Origin: Massilia sp. Root351
GTDB taxonomy: Bacteria; Pseudomonadota; Gammaproteobacteria; Burkholderiales; Burkholderiaceae_D
Direction: 5' to 3'
Assembly (NCBI RefSeq): GCF_001425045.1
Contig: NZ_LMDJ01000035.1
Span: forward strand, 1 to 64,000
DNA length: 64,000 bases
Part shown: piece by piece, positions 1 through 9,383 of the stretch
How the letters are laid out: each line of letters opens with the position of its first letter
Numbering within the stretch: position 1 is the stretch's first letter
Made by a program: the position numbers and the translations under genes
The notes under the pieces: model-generated
Told to the model about the DNA's origin: nothing
What the model saw: the letters and a program-made list of their open reading frames with translations, nothing else
Databases searched by the model: none

Positions 1-332
1 CCGTCGGCTGCGGAGCAAACCAGGATCGCGCCGTCCATCTGCGCAGCACCGGTAATCATGTTCTTGATGTAGTCGGCGTGGCCTGGGCAGTCAACGTGAG
101 CGTAGTGACGGCCGGCGGTTTCGTATTCAACGTGCGCGGTGTTGATGGTGATGCCGCGTGCTTTTTCTTCTGGTGCAGCGTCGATCTGGTCGTATGCTTT
201 GGCTTCGCCGCCGAATTTCTTCGACAGAACGGTTGCGATTGCAGCGGTCAGGGTGGTCTTGCCATGGTCAACGTGACCGATGGTGCCAACGTTCACGTGC
301 GGCTTAGTCCGCTCGAACTTTTCTTTTGCCAT
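1..332 (-). CDS. tuf: Elongation factor Tu, N-terminal part (runs off window)
   Basis: EF-Tu carries aminoacyl-tRNA to the ribosome as a GTP complex in the cytoplasm. The visible 110 residues start [16 protein letters not shown] and contain the P-loop GHVDHGKT, the switch I segment with [12 protein letters not shown] and the G3 motif DCPGHAD, all canonical. The gene continues beyond base 1, so its 3' end is not seen. It is the last visible member of the tRNA-Tyr, tRNA-Gly, tRNA-Thr, tuf unit, the arrangement known around tufB in Proteobacteria. There is an 81-bp leader between tRNA-Thr and the ATG. Confidence 0.97.
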   Translation of the reverse strand, partial: MAKEKFERTKPHVNVGTIGHVDHGKTTLTAAIATVLSKKFGGEAKAYDQIDAAPEEKARGITINTAHVEYETAGRHYAHVDCPGHADYIKNMITGAAQMDGAILVCSAAD

Positions 333-413
333 TTTAGACTCCTAACAATGATAAGTGTGCAGGGCACGCGCCCGACTGTCTGAAGATACTGCTGATATTG
401 GTACTGCGAATTC

Positions 414-488
<75 letters not shown>

Positions 489-526
489 TTTATTTGTTGC
501 GATGTACCACATAGATGCAAGCTAAC

Positions 527-600
527 TGGAGCGGGTGAAGGGAATCGAACCCTCGTCGTAAGCTTGGAAGGCTTCTGCTCTACCATTGAGCTACACCCGC
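527..600 (-). tRNA. tRNA-Gly (anticodon TCC)
   Basis: The acceptor stem GCGGGTG pairs with CACCCGC, followed by T and an encoded CCA. The anticodon loop CTTCCAA gives TCC. The T-loop GTTCGATTC is intact and the gene is 74 nt. It is the second tRNA of the cluster. Confidence 0.96.
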
Positions 601-649
601 GAGGTTTAGATCATCTTCACTGCTATCACTCAGTTTTCTTGCAAAAACT

Positions 650-733
<84 letters not shown>

Positions 734-747
734 GCGAGGAACCGCAG

Positions 748-776
748 AGTATGAAGCAACTTCTTTGACTTGTCAA
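748..776 (-). promoter_or_regulatory. Sigma-70 promoter of the tRNA-Tyr/Gly/Thr-tuf operon
   Basis: On the minus strand there is a perfect -35 TTGACA (776-771), a 17-nt spacer and a -10 CATACT (753-748), directly upstream of tRNA-Tyr at 733. The segment between -10 and the tRNA is GC-rich, as in stable-RNA promoters under stringent control. The motif match is seen in the sequence; stringent regulation is inferred. Confidence 0.8.
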
Positions 777-875
777 CACTAGTTTGCAGTTCGTTTTACC
801 GTTCCACCTGCAAGCTGCGATGTTTCGTCTGCTTCGGGGCGAGATTGTAATCACAAGAATGTGAATGTGCAAGTG

Positions 876-905
876 TTGTTTTTAAGTTGAATGATTTCTT
901 ATAGA
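876..905 (+). promoter_or_regulatory. Possible promoter of the GGDEF-EAL gene
   Basis: TTGTTT (876-881) and TATAGA (900-905) are 18 nt apart in an AT-rich stretch about 50 bp before the proposed TTG start. The -35 matches the consensus only partly, so this is a moderate candidate. Confidence 0.4.
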
Positions 906-958
906 ATCGACACCATTCATGGGTCTTTGACGCACGCCCTGCCGACACTGGAGCCAGT

Positions 959-3900
959 TTGGAAACACAAGTCCTCCCCCGCCGCCGGCCACCCGCGCCG
1001 CCGGCCAAGACCCCATGGGCCGGCACGCTGCTGGCCAACGCCGCCCTGCTGCTGGCCTATGTGGCCACCGGCCGCATGGGCCTGGAGATGGCGCTGGGCG
1101 CCGCCTACGCCACGCCGCTGTTCCTGCCGGCCGGCATCGCGCTGGCCACCGTGTTCACGCTGGGGCCGCGCCTGCTGCCGGCCGTGGCGCTGGGCGCGGT
1201 GCTGGTCAACCTGATCCCGCTGGGCGCTTCCGGCGCGCTGACCTTCCCCGGCGGGCTGCCGCTGGGCGCGGCGCTGGCGTCCGGCGCCGGCGCCGCGCTG
1301 CAAGCGTGGATCGCCATGCTGGTGCTGCGGCGCGCGCTGCAGCCGGCGCTGGGGCGCGGGCGCGACGTGCTGGGCTTCTTGCTGCTGGCGCCGCTGCTCG
1401 CGCTGGTCAGCAGCAGCGTGGCGATCGGCGCCAGCGGCCTGCTCGGCACGCTGGCGCCGGCGGCGCTGCCGGTCAACTGGTTCACCTGGTGGCTGGGCGA
1501 CACCACCGGCATGCTGCTGGCCGCGCCGCTGACCTGGATCGCCATCGGCCAGCCGCGCCCGCTGTGGCGGCGCCGGCGCTGGCTGGTCGGGCTGCCGCTG
1601 CTGGTGTCGAGCGCGGTGTTCGTGGCCATCTACTTCCAGGTCGAACACTGGGAGAACGCGCAGCAGATGCAGACCTTCCGCCTCAAGTCGCAGCAGCTGG
1701 GCGACCAGCTGCAGGCGCAGTTCAGCGAGCACGAACGCTTCATCTACGCCATGTCGAAGGCGCTCAACGATCCGCAGCGTGCGCTCAGCGCCAACGACTT
1801 CAGCAACTTCGCCTCCGGCTATCTCGACAAGCGTCCCGAGCTGCTGTCGATGAGCTGGCTCAAGCCGCTCAGCCACGCGCAGCGCCCGGCCTTCGAGCAG
1901 TGGGGCAAGCAAGTCATCGAACCGAACTTCGAGGTGCGCGAAGGAGACGCGGCGCAGCGCCTGCAACGCGCCGCGGCGCGCCCGCAGTACATGGTGTCGG
2001 TCTTTATCGAGCCGATGAGCAGCAAGCGCTACCTCGGCATCGACTTCTTCAGCGAGCCGGTGCGCGCCGAGGCGGTGCGCCAGGCGCTGCGCAGCGGCCA
2101 GCCCACCGTCAGCGCGCCGGTGGCGCTGTTCCGCCACGCCGCCGAGAAAGGCATGGTGCTGCTGCAGGCGGTGCACGCGGCCGGCGACGACGCCGACACC
2201 ATCGGCATGCTGCTGATCTCCATCCACGCCGATTCCTACATCGAACGCGCGGTGGCGCAAGTGAACTTTCCGGCGCTGCAGGTGCGGCTGCAGGACGTCG
2301 GCGGCGCGCGGCCGCTGACCATGCACGACCGCCTGCCGCGCGCGGCGCAGGCCCCCGCGCAGGCCGGCGACGTGCAGCGCCGGCTGCGCTTCGGCGGCCG
2401 CGACTACCTGCTCACAGTCGCGCCGTCGGCCGACTACGTGGCGGCCCAGCGCGGCTGGCAAAGCTGGACCGTGCTCACCTGCGGCCTGCTGCTGACCGCG
2501 CTGCTGGGCGGCATGATGCTGCTGATCTCGGGCGAGCGCGCGCTGATCCAGGCCCAGGTCAAGGACGCCACGGCACGCCTGCGCGAGCGCGAGGCCCGGC
2601 TGCAGGCCATCCTCGACAAGGCGGCCGACGCCATCCTCACCATCGGCAGCGACGGCACCCTGGTGTCGGCCAACGGCGCGGCCGGGCGCCTGTTCGGCTA
2701 TGCGCCCGAACAGATGCCGGGCCTGCGCCTGGAGCACCTGCTGCCGGTGGCCGAGGGCGACACCGCCGCCGGCCTGCTGCGCAGCATCGCCAGCGGCGTG
2801 ACCCACGAGCACGAGGCGACCGGCTGGCGCAGCGATGGCAGCGCCTTCCCGCTGGCGGTGTCGGTCAGCGAGGTGGAGCTGCCGGACGAGCACCTGTTCG
2901 TGGCCATCCTGCACGACCTGACCGAGCAGCAGCGGTCGCAGGAGCGCATCTACCGGCTGGCCCACCACGATCCGCTCACCGGCCTGGACAACCGGCTGTC
3001 GCTGAACCTGCGGCTGGACCAGCTGCTGGCCCAGTCGCGCCGCAGCCAGTCCGACGGCGCTGTGATGTTCATCGACCTCGACCACTTCAAGAAAATCAAC
3101 GACACCCATGGCCATCAAGTGGGCGACTTGCTGCTGATCGGTGTGGCCAACCGCCTGCGCGAGCTGCTGCGCGAGGTGGACACCATCGCCCGCCTGGGCG
3201 GGGACGAGTTCATCGTGCTGGCCGGCGGCAGCGCCAGCCAGCCCATCACGCCCGACAGCGCCAGCCAGGTGGCGGTGCGCGTCGTGGAAGCGTTGAGCGC
3301 GCCCTTTGTGCTGCAGGGAAAAACCATCCACAGCGGCGCCAGCGTGGGCGTGGCCATGTTCCCGTCCGACGGCAACGACGCGGCCACCCTGCTGCGCCAC
3401 GCCGACACCGCCATGTACGCCGCCAAGAGCCAGGGCCGGGGCAACTTCCAGTTCTTCTCGCCGGCCATGAACGCCGCCACCCACGAGCGCCTGCTGCTGG
3501 AGAGCCGGCTGTGGCAGGCGCTGGAGCAGGGCCAGTTCGAGCTCTACCTGCAGGCCCAGGTGGAGCTGGGCGGCGGCGCGGTGATCGGCGCCGAGGCGCT
3601 GCTGCGCTGGCACCACCCCGAGCTGGGCATGGTGGGGCCGGACCGCTTCATCCCGATCGCCGAGGAATCCGGCCTGATCCTGCCGCTGGGCGAATGGGTG
3701 CTGAAGAGCGCCGTGCAGCGCCTGCAAGCATGGCGGGACGGCGGCCTGGGCCATCTGCGGCTGGCGGTCAACCTGTCGGCGCGGCAGTGCCACGGCAGCG
3801 CCCTGCTGCCGCTGCTGGACCGGCTGCTGGCCGACAGCGGCATCGATCCGGCCCTGCTGGAACTGGAGATCACCGAGTCGGCCGCCATGCAGGATCCGGA

Positions 3901-4294
3901 GCGCAGCCGCAAGCTGCTGCGCGAATTGCGCTCGCGCGGGCTGAAGGTGGCCATCGACGACTTCGGCACCGGCTATTCCTCGCTCAGCTACCTGAAGCTG
4001 TTCGAGCTGGACCGCATCAAGATCGACCGCGGCTTCGTCAAGGACATCGAGACCGACCCGAACGACGCGGTGATTGTCGCCACCACGATCGCGCTGGCGC
4101 ATTCGCTGGGGCTGCAGGTGATTGCCGAAGGGGTGGAGACGGTGGCCCAGCGCGAGTTCCTGCGCAGCAAGGGCTGCGAGGAGGCGCAGGGCTATCTGTT
4201 CGCGCGGCCCGTGCCGGTGGCCGAGTTCGAGGCGTACGCGGCGCAGGCTCGCCGGCTCACGGCGGCGTCAGCGCCGCCAGAACCTGCCCTTTGA
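959..4294 (+). CDS. MASE1-CHASE-PAS-GGDEF-EAL cyclic di-GMP signalling protein
   Basis: This 1111-residue inner-membrane protein is predicted to make and/or break cyclic di-GMP. A multi-helix MASE1-like sensor occupies about residues 20-215. A periplasmic CHASE-like segment follows (about 220-490), then a membrane helix (about 501-523) and a PAS domain (about 540-660). The GGDEF motif is intact at 747-751. The EAL motif at 879-881 (within EALLRW) and DDFGTGYS from 1000 are also intact, so both activities are possible. The start is TTG at 959 with GGAG six bases upstream; the next in-frame ATG (1076) would cut into MASE1. Its 3' end overlaps the convergent HDOD gene by 38 bp. The ligand sensed is unknown. 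Confidence 0.92.
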   Translation: METQVLPRRRPPAPPAKTPWAGTLLANAALLLAYVATGRMGLEMALGAAYATPLFLPAGIALATVFTLGPRLLPAVALGAVLVNLIPLGASGALTFPGGLPLGAALASGAGAALQAWIAMLVLRRALQPALGRGRDVLGFLLLAPLLALVSSSVAIGASGLLGTLAPAALPVNWFTWWLGDTTGMLLAAPLTWIAIGQPRPLWRRRRWLVGLPLLVSSAVFVAIYFQVEHWENAQQMQTFRLKSQQLGDQLQAQFSEHERFIYAMSKALNDPQRALSANDFSNFASGYLDKRPELLSMSWLKPLSHAQRPAFEQWGKQVIEPNFEVREGDAAQRLQRAAARPQYMVSVFIEPMSSKRYLGIDFFSEPVRAEAVRQALRSGQPTVSAPVALFRHAAEKGMVLLQAVHAAGDDADTIGMLLISIHADSYIERAVAQVNFPALQVRLQDVGGARPLTMHDRLPRAAQAPAQAGDVQRRLRFGGRDYLLTVAPSADYVAAQRGWQSWTVLTCGLLLTALLGGMMLLISGERALIQAQVKDATARLREREARLQAILDKAADAILTIGSDGTLVSANGAAGRLFGYAPEQMPGLRLEHLLPVAEGDTAAGLLRSIASGVTHEHEATGWRSDGSAFPLAVSVSEVELPDEHLFVAILHDLTEQQRSQERIYRLAHHDPLTGLDNRLSLNLRLDQLLAQSRRSQSDGAVMFIDLDHFKKINDTHGHQVGDLLLIGVANRLRELLREVDTIARLGGDEFIVLAGGSASQPITPDSASQVAVRVVEALSAPFVLQGKTIHSGASVGVAMFPSDGNDAATLLRHADTAMYAAKSQGRGNFQFFSPAMNAATHERLLLESRLWQALEQGQFELYLQAQVELGGGAVIGAEALLRWHHPELGMVGPDRFIPIAEESGLILPLGEWVLKSAVQRLQAWRDGGLGHLRLAVNLSARQCHGSALLPLLDRLLADSGIDPALLELEITESAAMQDPERSRKLLRELRSRGLKVAIDDFGTGYSSLSYLKLFELDRIKIDRGFVKDIETDPNDAVIVATTIALAHSLGLQVIAEGVETVAQREFLRSKGCEEAQGYLFARPVPVAEFEAYAAQARRLTAASAPPEPAL

Positions 4295-5810
4295 GGGCGC
4301 GGATCAGGGAGGTTTCATCGGGCGGCACGCCTTCCGGCGCGGGCGCGCTGCGGTCGGCGTAGAACAGGCCCAGCTGCACGCCCTGCACCACCAGCGGCAG
4401 CACGATGAAGCTGCGCGCGTCCGGCAGCAGCTTGCGGTGCCAGTCCGGCAGCAGGTCGCGGATCTTGGGCGCGCCGGCGTCGGCGATCATCAGGTCGGCG
4501 TCGTTGCGCATGGCCAGGTGGAACAGGTCGCTGCCGGTCCCGGGCGTCATGGGAAAGGCGAAACCGGCCATGCGCGCGGCGTGCTTTTCGCCGAACGCGA
4601 TGCGGGCCCGGAAGCTGCCGCTGCGCGCGTCCTTCAGGCACACGGTGGCGAAGCGGAAGCCCAGGCTGCGGTACAGCGTTTCCAGCACCGCCTGGATCAC
4701 TTCGTTGACCTTGCAGCGCCCGGCCGCGCGCATCTGCGCCACTTCCTGCACGCCGGCCAGCAACTGCTCGCGCGCGTTATAGGGCTTGCCGCTGGCGTGC
4801 TGCCCCTCGGGCAGGCTGCCGCCGGCGTCCATGGTCGACAGCAGCAGCACGTTCGGCAAGCCCGCCGTGACCTCCTCTTGCGGCGGCGGCGCCGGCTGCA
4901 GCTGCAGGCTGTCGAGCAGCTCGTCCATCTCGACGCGGGCCGCGCCCAGCATGTCCTCCAGGCGCTGGCGTTCCAGCCCCAGCGCCGCGCCGTAGCGCTC
5001 GAACAGCGCGCGCGCCGCGTCGGCCGACAGGCCGCCGGGCCGGGCCAGCGCGCGCGCCGCGTCCATGCTGAACGACACCACCAGCCGCACCCAGTCCTGC
5101 CGGCTGGGCGGCGGCTTGTGCAGCGGCGCCGGCGGCAGCGTGCCGATCGAGCGCACGATCACGTCCGGAATTTTCCATTCGTTGAGGATGGCGGCCGACA
5201 GGGTGTCGTAGGTACTGCCCAGTATCATTTGCGAGGCCTGGCTGACGCTGTGCGCGCCGCCGGCCACCAGCGCATTGATTTCGCGGTAGCGCTCGTGCTG
5301 CTGGGAGGCGATCAGCAGCGGGCCGATGTTCTTGAACAGCGCGCCGATCGAGGCTTCCTCGGCGCCCTGGTAGGCGGACAGGCGCGCCAGTTCGCGCCCG
5401 ATCAGGCTGGCGCACAGCGCCGCCTCCAGCTCCACCCGCACGCTTTGCGCGTGCTTGCCGTTGTCCAGCGTGTCGACCAGCAGCATGGCCAGCGCGGTGG
5501 TCTTGACGTTGTCGAAGCCGAGCAGGGAAATCGCGCGCGAGATGGTGGTGACGGCAATGCCGCCCACGCTGCGGTAGCGCGGCGTGTTGGCGATGCGCAG
5601 CACCTTTTGCGTCAGGGCCGCGTCCGACAGCACATAGTAGGCCAGCTCCTGGGTGCCGCCTGCGTCCGAATCGACCAGCTGCACCACGCGCCCCACCGAG
5701 ACGCCCAGCGCGAACACGCCCTCGTCGCTGCAGAGTTTCTTCAGCAGCAGGCCGCGGACGGGCCGCACGTCGGTGCGCGGATCGGAACTCGGAGGGACTG
5801 CTGTTGGCAT
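4257..5810 (-). CDS. HDOD domain protein with C-terminal GAF domain
   Basis: This 517-residue cytoplasmic signalling protein has an HDOD domain at about residues 20-220. The segment includes LSDAALTQKVLRIANT and an AISLLGFDNVKTTAL motif typical of HDOD, which resembles HD hydrolases without the catalytic HD pair. The C-terminal third (about 355-510) reads as a GAF domain. HDOD proteins usually act as scaffolds in cyclic di-GMP, chemotaxis or motility signalling; the exact role here is unknown. It follows the receiver-TPR gene (57 bp gap, same strand), so the two may be co-transcribed. Its 3' end overlaps the convergent GGDEF-EAL gene. Confidence 0.88.
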   Translation of the reverse strand: MPTAVPPSSDPRTDVRPVRGLLLKKLCSDEGVFALGVSVGRVVQLVDSDAGGTQELAYYVLSDAALTQKVLRIANTPRYRSVGGIAVTTISRAISLLGFDNVKTTALAMLLVDTLDNGKHAQSVRVELEAALCASLIGRELARLSAYQGAEEASIGALFKNIGPLLIASQQHERYREINALVAGGAHSVSQASQMILGSTYDTLSAAILNEWKIPDVIVRSIGTLPPAPLHKPPPSRQDWVRLVVSFSMDAARALARPGGLSADAARALFERYGAALGLERQRLEDMLGAARVEMDELLDSLQLQPAPPPQEEVTAGLPNVLLLSTMDAGGSLPEGQHASGKPYNAREQLLAGVQEVAQMRAAGRCKVNEVIQAVLETLYRSLGFRFATVCLKDARSGSFRARIAFGEKHAARMAGFAFPMTPGTGSDLFHLAMRNDADLMIADAGAPKIRDLLPDWHRKLLPDARSFIVLPLVVQGVQLGLFYADRSAPAPEGVPPDETSLIRALKGQVLAALTPP

Positions 5811-5867
5811 GGCGCTGGGTCCGGTAAGGTGGCAAGGCCATTGTAGCGCCGCCCGCCGCGCGCCGCG

Positions 5868-7526
5868 CTAGATTGCCGCCAGCCTGCCGGCCCGGATGTT
5901 GTATTTCTTCAATATGTCCAGGTGCAGCGCGGACAGTGCGGTCAACTTGGGGTTGACCGGGTCCAGCCGGCGCACGCTGGCGATCAGGTTCAGCGCGTCC
6001 TGCCCCAGCATCGCGTCCCAGCCGGTGTTCTCCAGGCACTTGAGCACCGCCACGGCCGCGTTGAACACCACCTGGCCGTTGTCCGGCAGCTTGGCCACCG
6101 CCTCCATCATCAGCTCCACTGCGCCGCGGAAATCGCCTTCCTTGGCGCGCGCCGCGCCCACCGCCACCATGTCCACCACCTCCTGCCGGCTTTCGGCCGC
6201 CAGCTGCTGCGCCAGCTCGCCCTGGCCGGCGTCCTCCAGCACCCGCATGGCCTTGGCCATGGCGGCCGCGTTGCCGGCGTTGCGCATCACGCCGCGCAGC
6301 ACTTCGGCGGCCTGCTCCGGCTTGCCGCCTTCCAGACAGGTGCGCGCCAGTTCCAGCCGCAGGTCGCTGGACAGGCCGCTGGCGCGGCGGCAGCCGGCCA
6401 GCGCGAAGTGGATGGACTGCTCCAGCCGTTCCTCGTTGCCGGTGTATTCGTGCAGCATGGCAGAGGCAATGGCGCTGCATACGGCCGTGTTGCGCTGCCC
6501 GGCCAGCGCTTTGTCGAGGTCGCGGATCACGGCGGCAGCCTGCACCGGGTCGCCCTTCTTCACCAGCGCCGAGACCAGCCGCGCGTGGTCTTCGGGATCG
6601 CGGAATTCGGAGAAGCGGGCCTTGCTGACCACCTGTTTCCAGGCCTGCTCGGCCGCGTCCAGGTCGCCCGCCTCCAGCGCCACCTCGCCCAGGCGGCGCA
6701 AGCGCCGCACCGCGTGCGGCGACAGCTCCAGCGCCTCGCTCAGCACGGCTTGCGCGCGGCGCCAGTCGCTGCCCACCTCGTGGGTGCGCGCCAGCCAGTC
6801 GTAGGCGTCCAGGAAGCGCTTGTTCTGGTCCACCAGCGCCGCCAGCATGGCTTGCGACTCCGCGTGCGCGCCGCGCAGGAACAGGCACTTGGCCTGGCCC
6901 AGCCGGGCCCAGTGGATGCTCTTGCTGGCGTACAGCTCGGCGTAAATCGGTTCGGCCAGCTCCGGCTCGCCCAGCTCCACATGCAGCTCGGCGCGCAGGC
7001 GCTGGAAGTCGGCCGCGTAGCGCGGCTGCCCGCGCTCGCCGTCCAGGCAGGCGGCAATGGCACCGCGCTGGTCGCCCAGCGCCACCAGCTGGCGGATGCC
7101 GGACAGCGCGCTGCGCTTGTCGAGCGCGCGGGCGATGCGCTCGAGCATATTGTCGGCTGTGAAAGGTTTCAGGATGTAATCGTTCGGCTGCAGCTCGGCG
7201 GCGCTGACCACCTTGTTGAACTGGCCCTCGCCGGTGACCATGAAGAACAGCGTGGCCGGCTGGATCAGCCGGTGGTGGCGCAAGTCCTCCAGCATTTGCT
7301 GGCCGTCCTGGCCGCCGTCCAGGCTGTATTCGCACAATACGATGTCGTATGTCTTGCTGGAGAGCATGCGCACCGCCTGGCCGGCGCTGCTGGCGTCCTC
7401 GATACGGGTCACGCCGCACAGGTTGAGCATATTGTGCAGGCTGGCGCGCATGCCGGGATGGGGCTCGATGATGAGCGCGCTCAGGCCGCTGCTCAGGCCG
7501 GTGCTCAGGCCGGTGGATTGGTTCAT
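5868..7526 (-). CDS. Receiver-TPR protein with a degenerate receiver domain
   Basis: The 552-residue protein begins with a CheY-like receiver (about residues 16-130), followed by TPR-like helical repeats to the C-terminus. The position expected to hold the phosphoacceptor Asp is Glu66 (LCEYSL). The usual acidic pair at the end of strand 1 is EP (IIEPHPGMR) rather than DD, while the conserved Lys (ILKPF) is kept. Phosphorylation-independent signalling is therefore likely, by inference. The start chosen is MNQSTG at 7526, because the open frame continues upstream without a better initiation site. Near the N-terminus a 12-bp DNA repeat encodes a TGLS-type repeat. It lies upstream of the HDOD gene. 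Confidence 0.88.
   Translation of the reverse strand: MNQSTGLSTGLSSGLSALIIEPHPGMRASLHNMLNLCGVTRIEDASSAGQAVRMLSSKTYDIVLCEYSLDGGQDGQQMLEDLRHHRLIQPATLFFMVTGEGQFNKVVSAAELQPNDYILKPFTADNMLERIARALDKRSALSGIRQLVALGDQRGAIAACLDGERGQPRYAADFQRLRAELHVELGEPELAEPIYAELYASKSIHWARLGQAKCLFLRGAHAESQAMLAALVDQNKRFLDAYDWLARTHEVGSDWRRAQAVLSEALELSPHAVRRLRRLGEVALEAGDLDAAEQAWKQVVSKARFSEFRDPEDHARLVSALVKKGDPVQAAAVIRDLDKALAGQRNTAVCSAIASAMLHEYTGNEERLEQSIHFALAGCRRASGLSSDLRLELARTCLEGGKPEQAAEVLRGVMRNAGNAAAMAKAMRVLEDAGQGELAQQLAAESRQEVVDMVAVGAARAKEGDFRGAVELMMEAVAKLPDNGQVVFNAAVAVLKCLENTGWDAMLGQDALNLIASVRRLDPVNPKLTALSALHLDILKKYNIRAGRLAAI
7480..7515 (-). repeat. Three tandem 12-bp units in the receiver-TPR gene
   Basis: CTCAGGCCGSTG (plus-strand sense) occurs three times head to tail; the last two copies are identical and the first differs by one base. 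In the protein it encodes repeated (S/T)GLS before the receiver domain. Such perfect in-frame units can change in number by slippage. Confidence 0.85.
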
Positions 7527-7729
7527 GTGGGTGGTGTCGCTATCCGTCTGCGCATGGGCGGGGCGCACGTGATGGCAGCGGCGCAGGGATGCGGCGGCGT
7601 ACTGCCTACAGGCAAAGTATAGTACGGATGCGTGAGCATCGGAGAGATTTGGAGAGAATTGCGGGGCATCGGGCGCGCCATGCGGCTGCGGCGGGGCTGG
7701 CCCGCCACAGTGGGCATGCCGGACGCCGC

Positions 7730-9319
7730 CTATTTGGCCGACTGCGGCTGCTGCCCCAGCTGCGGATCGCGTTCGATCACCTCCAGCAGCGCCTGCACCA
7801 CTTCCGGGTCGAACTGGCTGCCGCTGCGGGCCTTGATGTAGGTCATCACCTCCGGATACGGCCACGGTTCCTTGTAAGGACGCTCGTGCAGCAGCGAATC
7901 GAACACGTCCACCACGGCCACGATGCGGGCCGACAGCGGGATGGCGCGCCCCTTCAGCCCGTTCGGATAGCCCTGGCCGTCGAAATGCTCGTGGTGGCTG
8001 CCGGCGATCTCGGCGCCGAAGTGCAGGTAGCTGGGCCCGTCCACCATGTTGGCGGCGCGCTCCAGGATGGTGCGGCCCACGTCGGCGTGGGTCTGCATCT
8101 GCACCCGCTCTTCCGGCGTGTGCACGCCCGGCTTGAGCAGGATATGGTCCGGCGTGGCCACCTTGCCCACGTCGTGCAGGATGCTGGCCAGGCCTATCAT
8201 GTCCAGCAGTTGCGGGGTCAGCTCGTCCTGGTACACGCCGCGCTCCTTCATGCGCGCGGCAATCGCCGACGACAGCGCCTGCACCCGCCGCACGTGGCCG
8301 CCGGTACCGCTGTCGCGGAACTCGGCCAGGTCGGCCAGCGCCACCACGGTCGCTTCCTGCGCCTTGCGCAGCTGGCCGAACATGTACAGGTTGTCGAACG
8401 CGGCGGCGATGCGCTGGCAGAACACTTCCAGCAAGTCGCGCTGGATCTGCGCCAGCGGCCAGGGCGGCGTGACGGAAATGGCCACTTCGCGCTCCTGGGT
8501 GTGGATGAACAGCACGTTGGCGGGATGGTCGAACTGGCTCTTCTTTTCTGCGAAGGCCTTGGCGATAGTGGGCCACAGCGGATGTTCGGGCGGCATGCGT
8601 TCGTTGTCGGCCAGCGGCGCGTAGTGGCCGGTGGCGGCCACCACGGTGGCCGGACCGTTCTCGCCCTGCATCAGGCACAGCACGCCGTCCGCCCCCACGT
8701 CGAGGATGGCCGACACCTGGTTCAGCACGCCGGAGGCGAACTCGCGCAGCGAGTGGATCTGGTACAGATTGGTGGCGCCGGCCAGGATCTTGCCCAGGCC
8801 CACGCGGCTGCGCTCGAGCATGTTCAGGCTCTCGTAGGCGCGCAGCGCCGAGATCACCGTGGTAAACAGCTTCTGCGTGGTCAGCTCGGTCTTGGCCTTG
8901 TAGTCGTTGATGTCGTACTCGATGATGACGCGCTGCTCGGGCGCCTGGCCCGGCTGGCCGGTGCGCAGCACCACGCGCACGATGGCGTTGTGCAGCTCTT
9001 CGCGGATGCGGCGCGCCAGCAGCAGGCCGGCGTCGTCGGTTTCCATCACCACGTCCAGCAGCACCAGGGCGATGTCCGGGGTGTCGCGCAGGATGTCGTA
9101 GGCTTCGCGCCCGCTATAGGCCGAGAACAGCTCCAGCTCGCGGCCCTTGAAGCTGACGTTGCGCAGCGCAAGACGGGTCACCGCGTGCACATCGACGTCG
9201 TCGTCGACAATCAGCACGCGCCACAAGCGCTGGTCCAGCGCGGACACGCCGGCCACCGGCGCGTCCTCTTCATCCTCGTCGAGCAGCCAGTTTTCGTCTG
9301 CAGCGTTTGAATCGGTCAT
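7730..9319 (-). CDS. Response regulator with DUF3369 and HD-GYP phosphodiesterase domain
   Basis: This 529-residue cytoplasmic response regulator is predicted to hydrolyse cyclic di-GMP. An acidic N-terminal tail precedes a receiver domain with DDD at 39-41 and phosphoacceptor Asp89 (LVLLDVVM). The middle (about 165-315) resembles DUF3369, which is often paired with HD-GYP. The catalytic domain has HDVGK with His382/Asp383, then HHEHFDGQGYP with GYP at 450-452, so key residues are present. A strong promoter lies 65 bp upstream. A 203-bp gap separates its end from the receiver-TPR gene. No partner kinase is visible nearby. Confidence 0.92.
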   Translation of the reverse strand: MTDSNAADENWLLDEDEEDAPVAGVSALDQRLWRVLIVDDDVDVHAVTRLALRNVSFKGRELELFSAYSGREAYDILRDTPDIALVLLDVVMETDDAGLLLARRIREELHNAIVRVVLRTGQPGQAPEQRVIIEYDINDYKAKTELTTQKLFTTVISALRAYESLNMLERSRVGLGKILAGATNLYQIHSLREFASGVLNQVSAILDVGADGVLCLMQGENGPATVVAATGHYAPLADNERMPPEHPLWPTIAKAFAEKKSQFDHPANVLFIHTQEREVAISVTPPWPLAQIQRDLLEVFCQRIAAAFDNLYMFGQLRKAQEATVVALADLAEFRDSGTGGHVRRVQALSSAIAARMKERGVYQDELTPQLLDMIGLASILHDVGKVATPDHILLKPGVHTPEERVQMQTHADVGRTILERAANMVDGPSYLHFGAEIAGSHHEHFDGQGYPNGLKGRAIPLSARIVAVVDVFDSLLHERPYKEPWPYPEVMTYIKARSGSQFDPEVVQALLEVIERDPQLGQQPQSAK

Positions 9320-9383
9320 ACGTTCTCCAAGGTCGCGCGATGCCGCGCGGACACGCTCTGCCGGCGCTCAATCTGTGGTTCCC

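Noticed and set aside
917-4102. Very long open frame antisense to the GGDEF-EAL gene
   Set aside because: Composition is Gln/Arg/Gly/His/Ala-rich and domain-free, as expected for the complement of a GC-rich gene. The plus strand has a clear multidomain protein.
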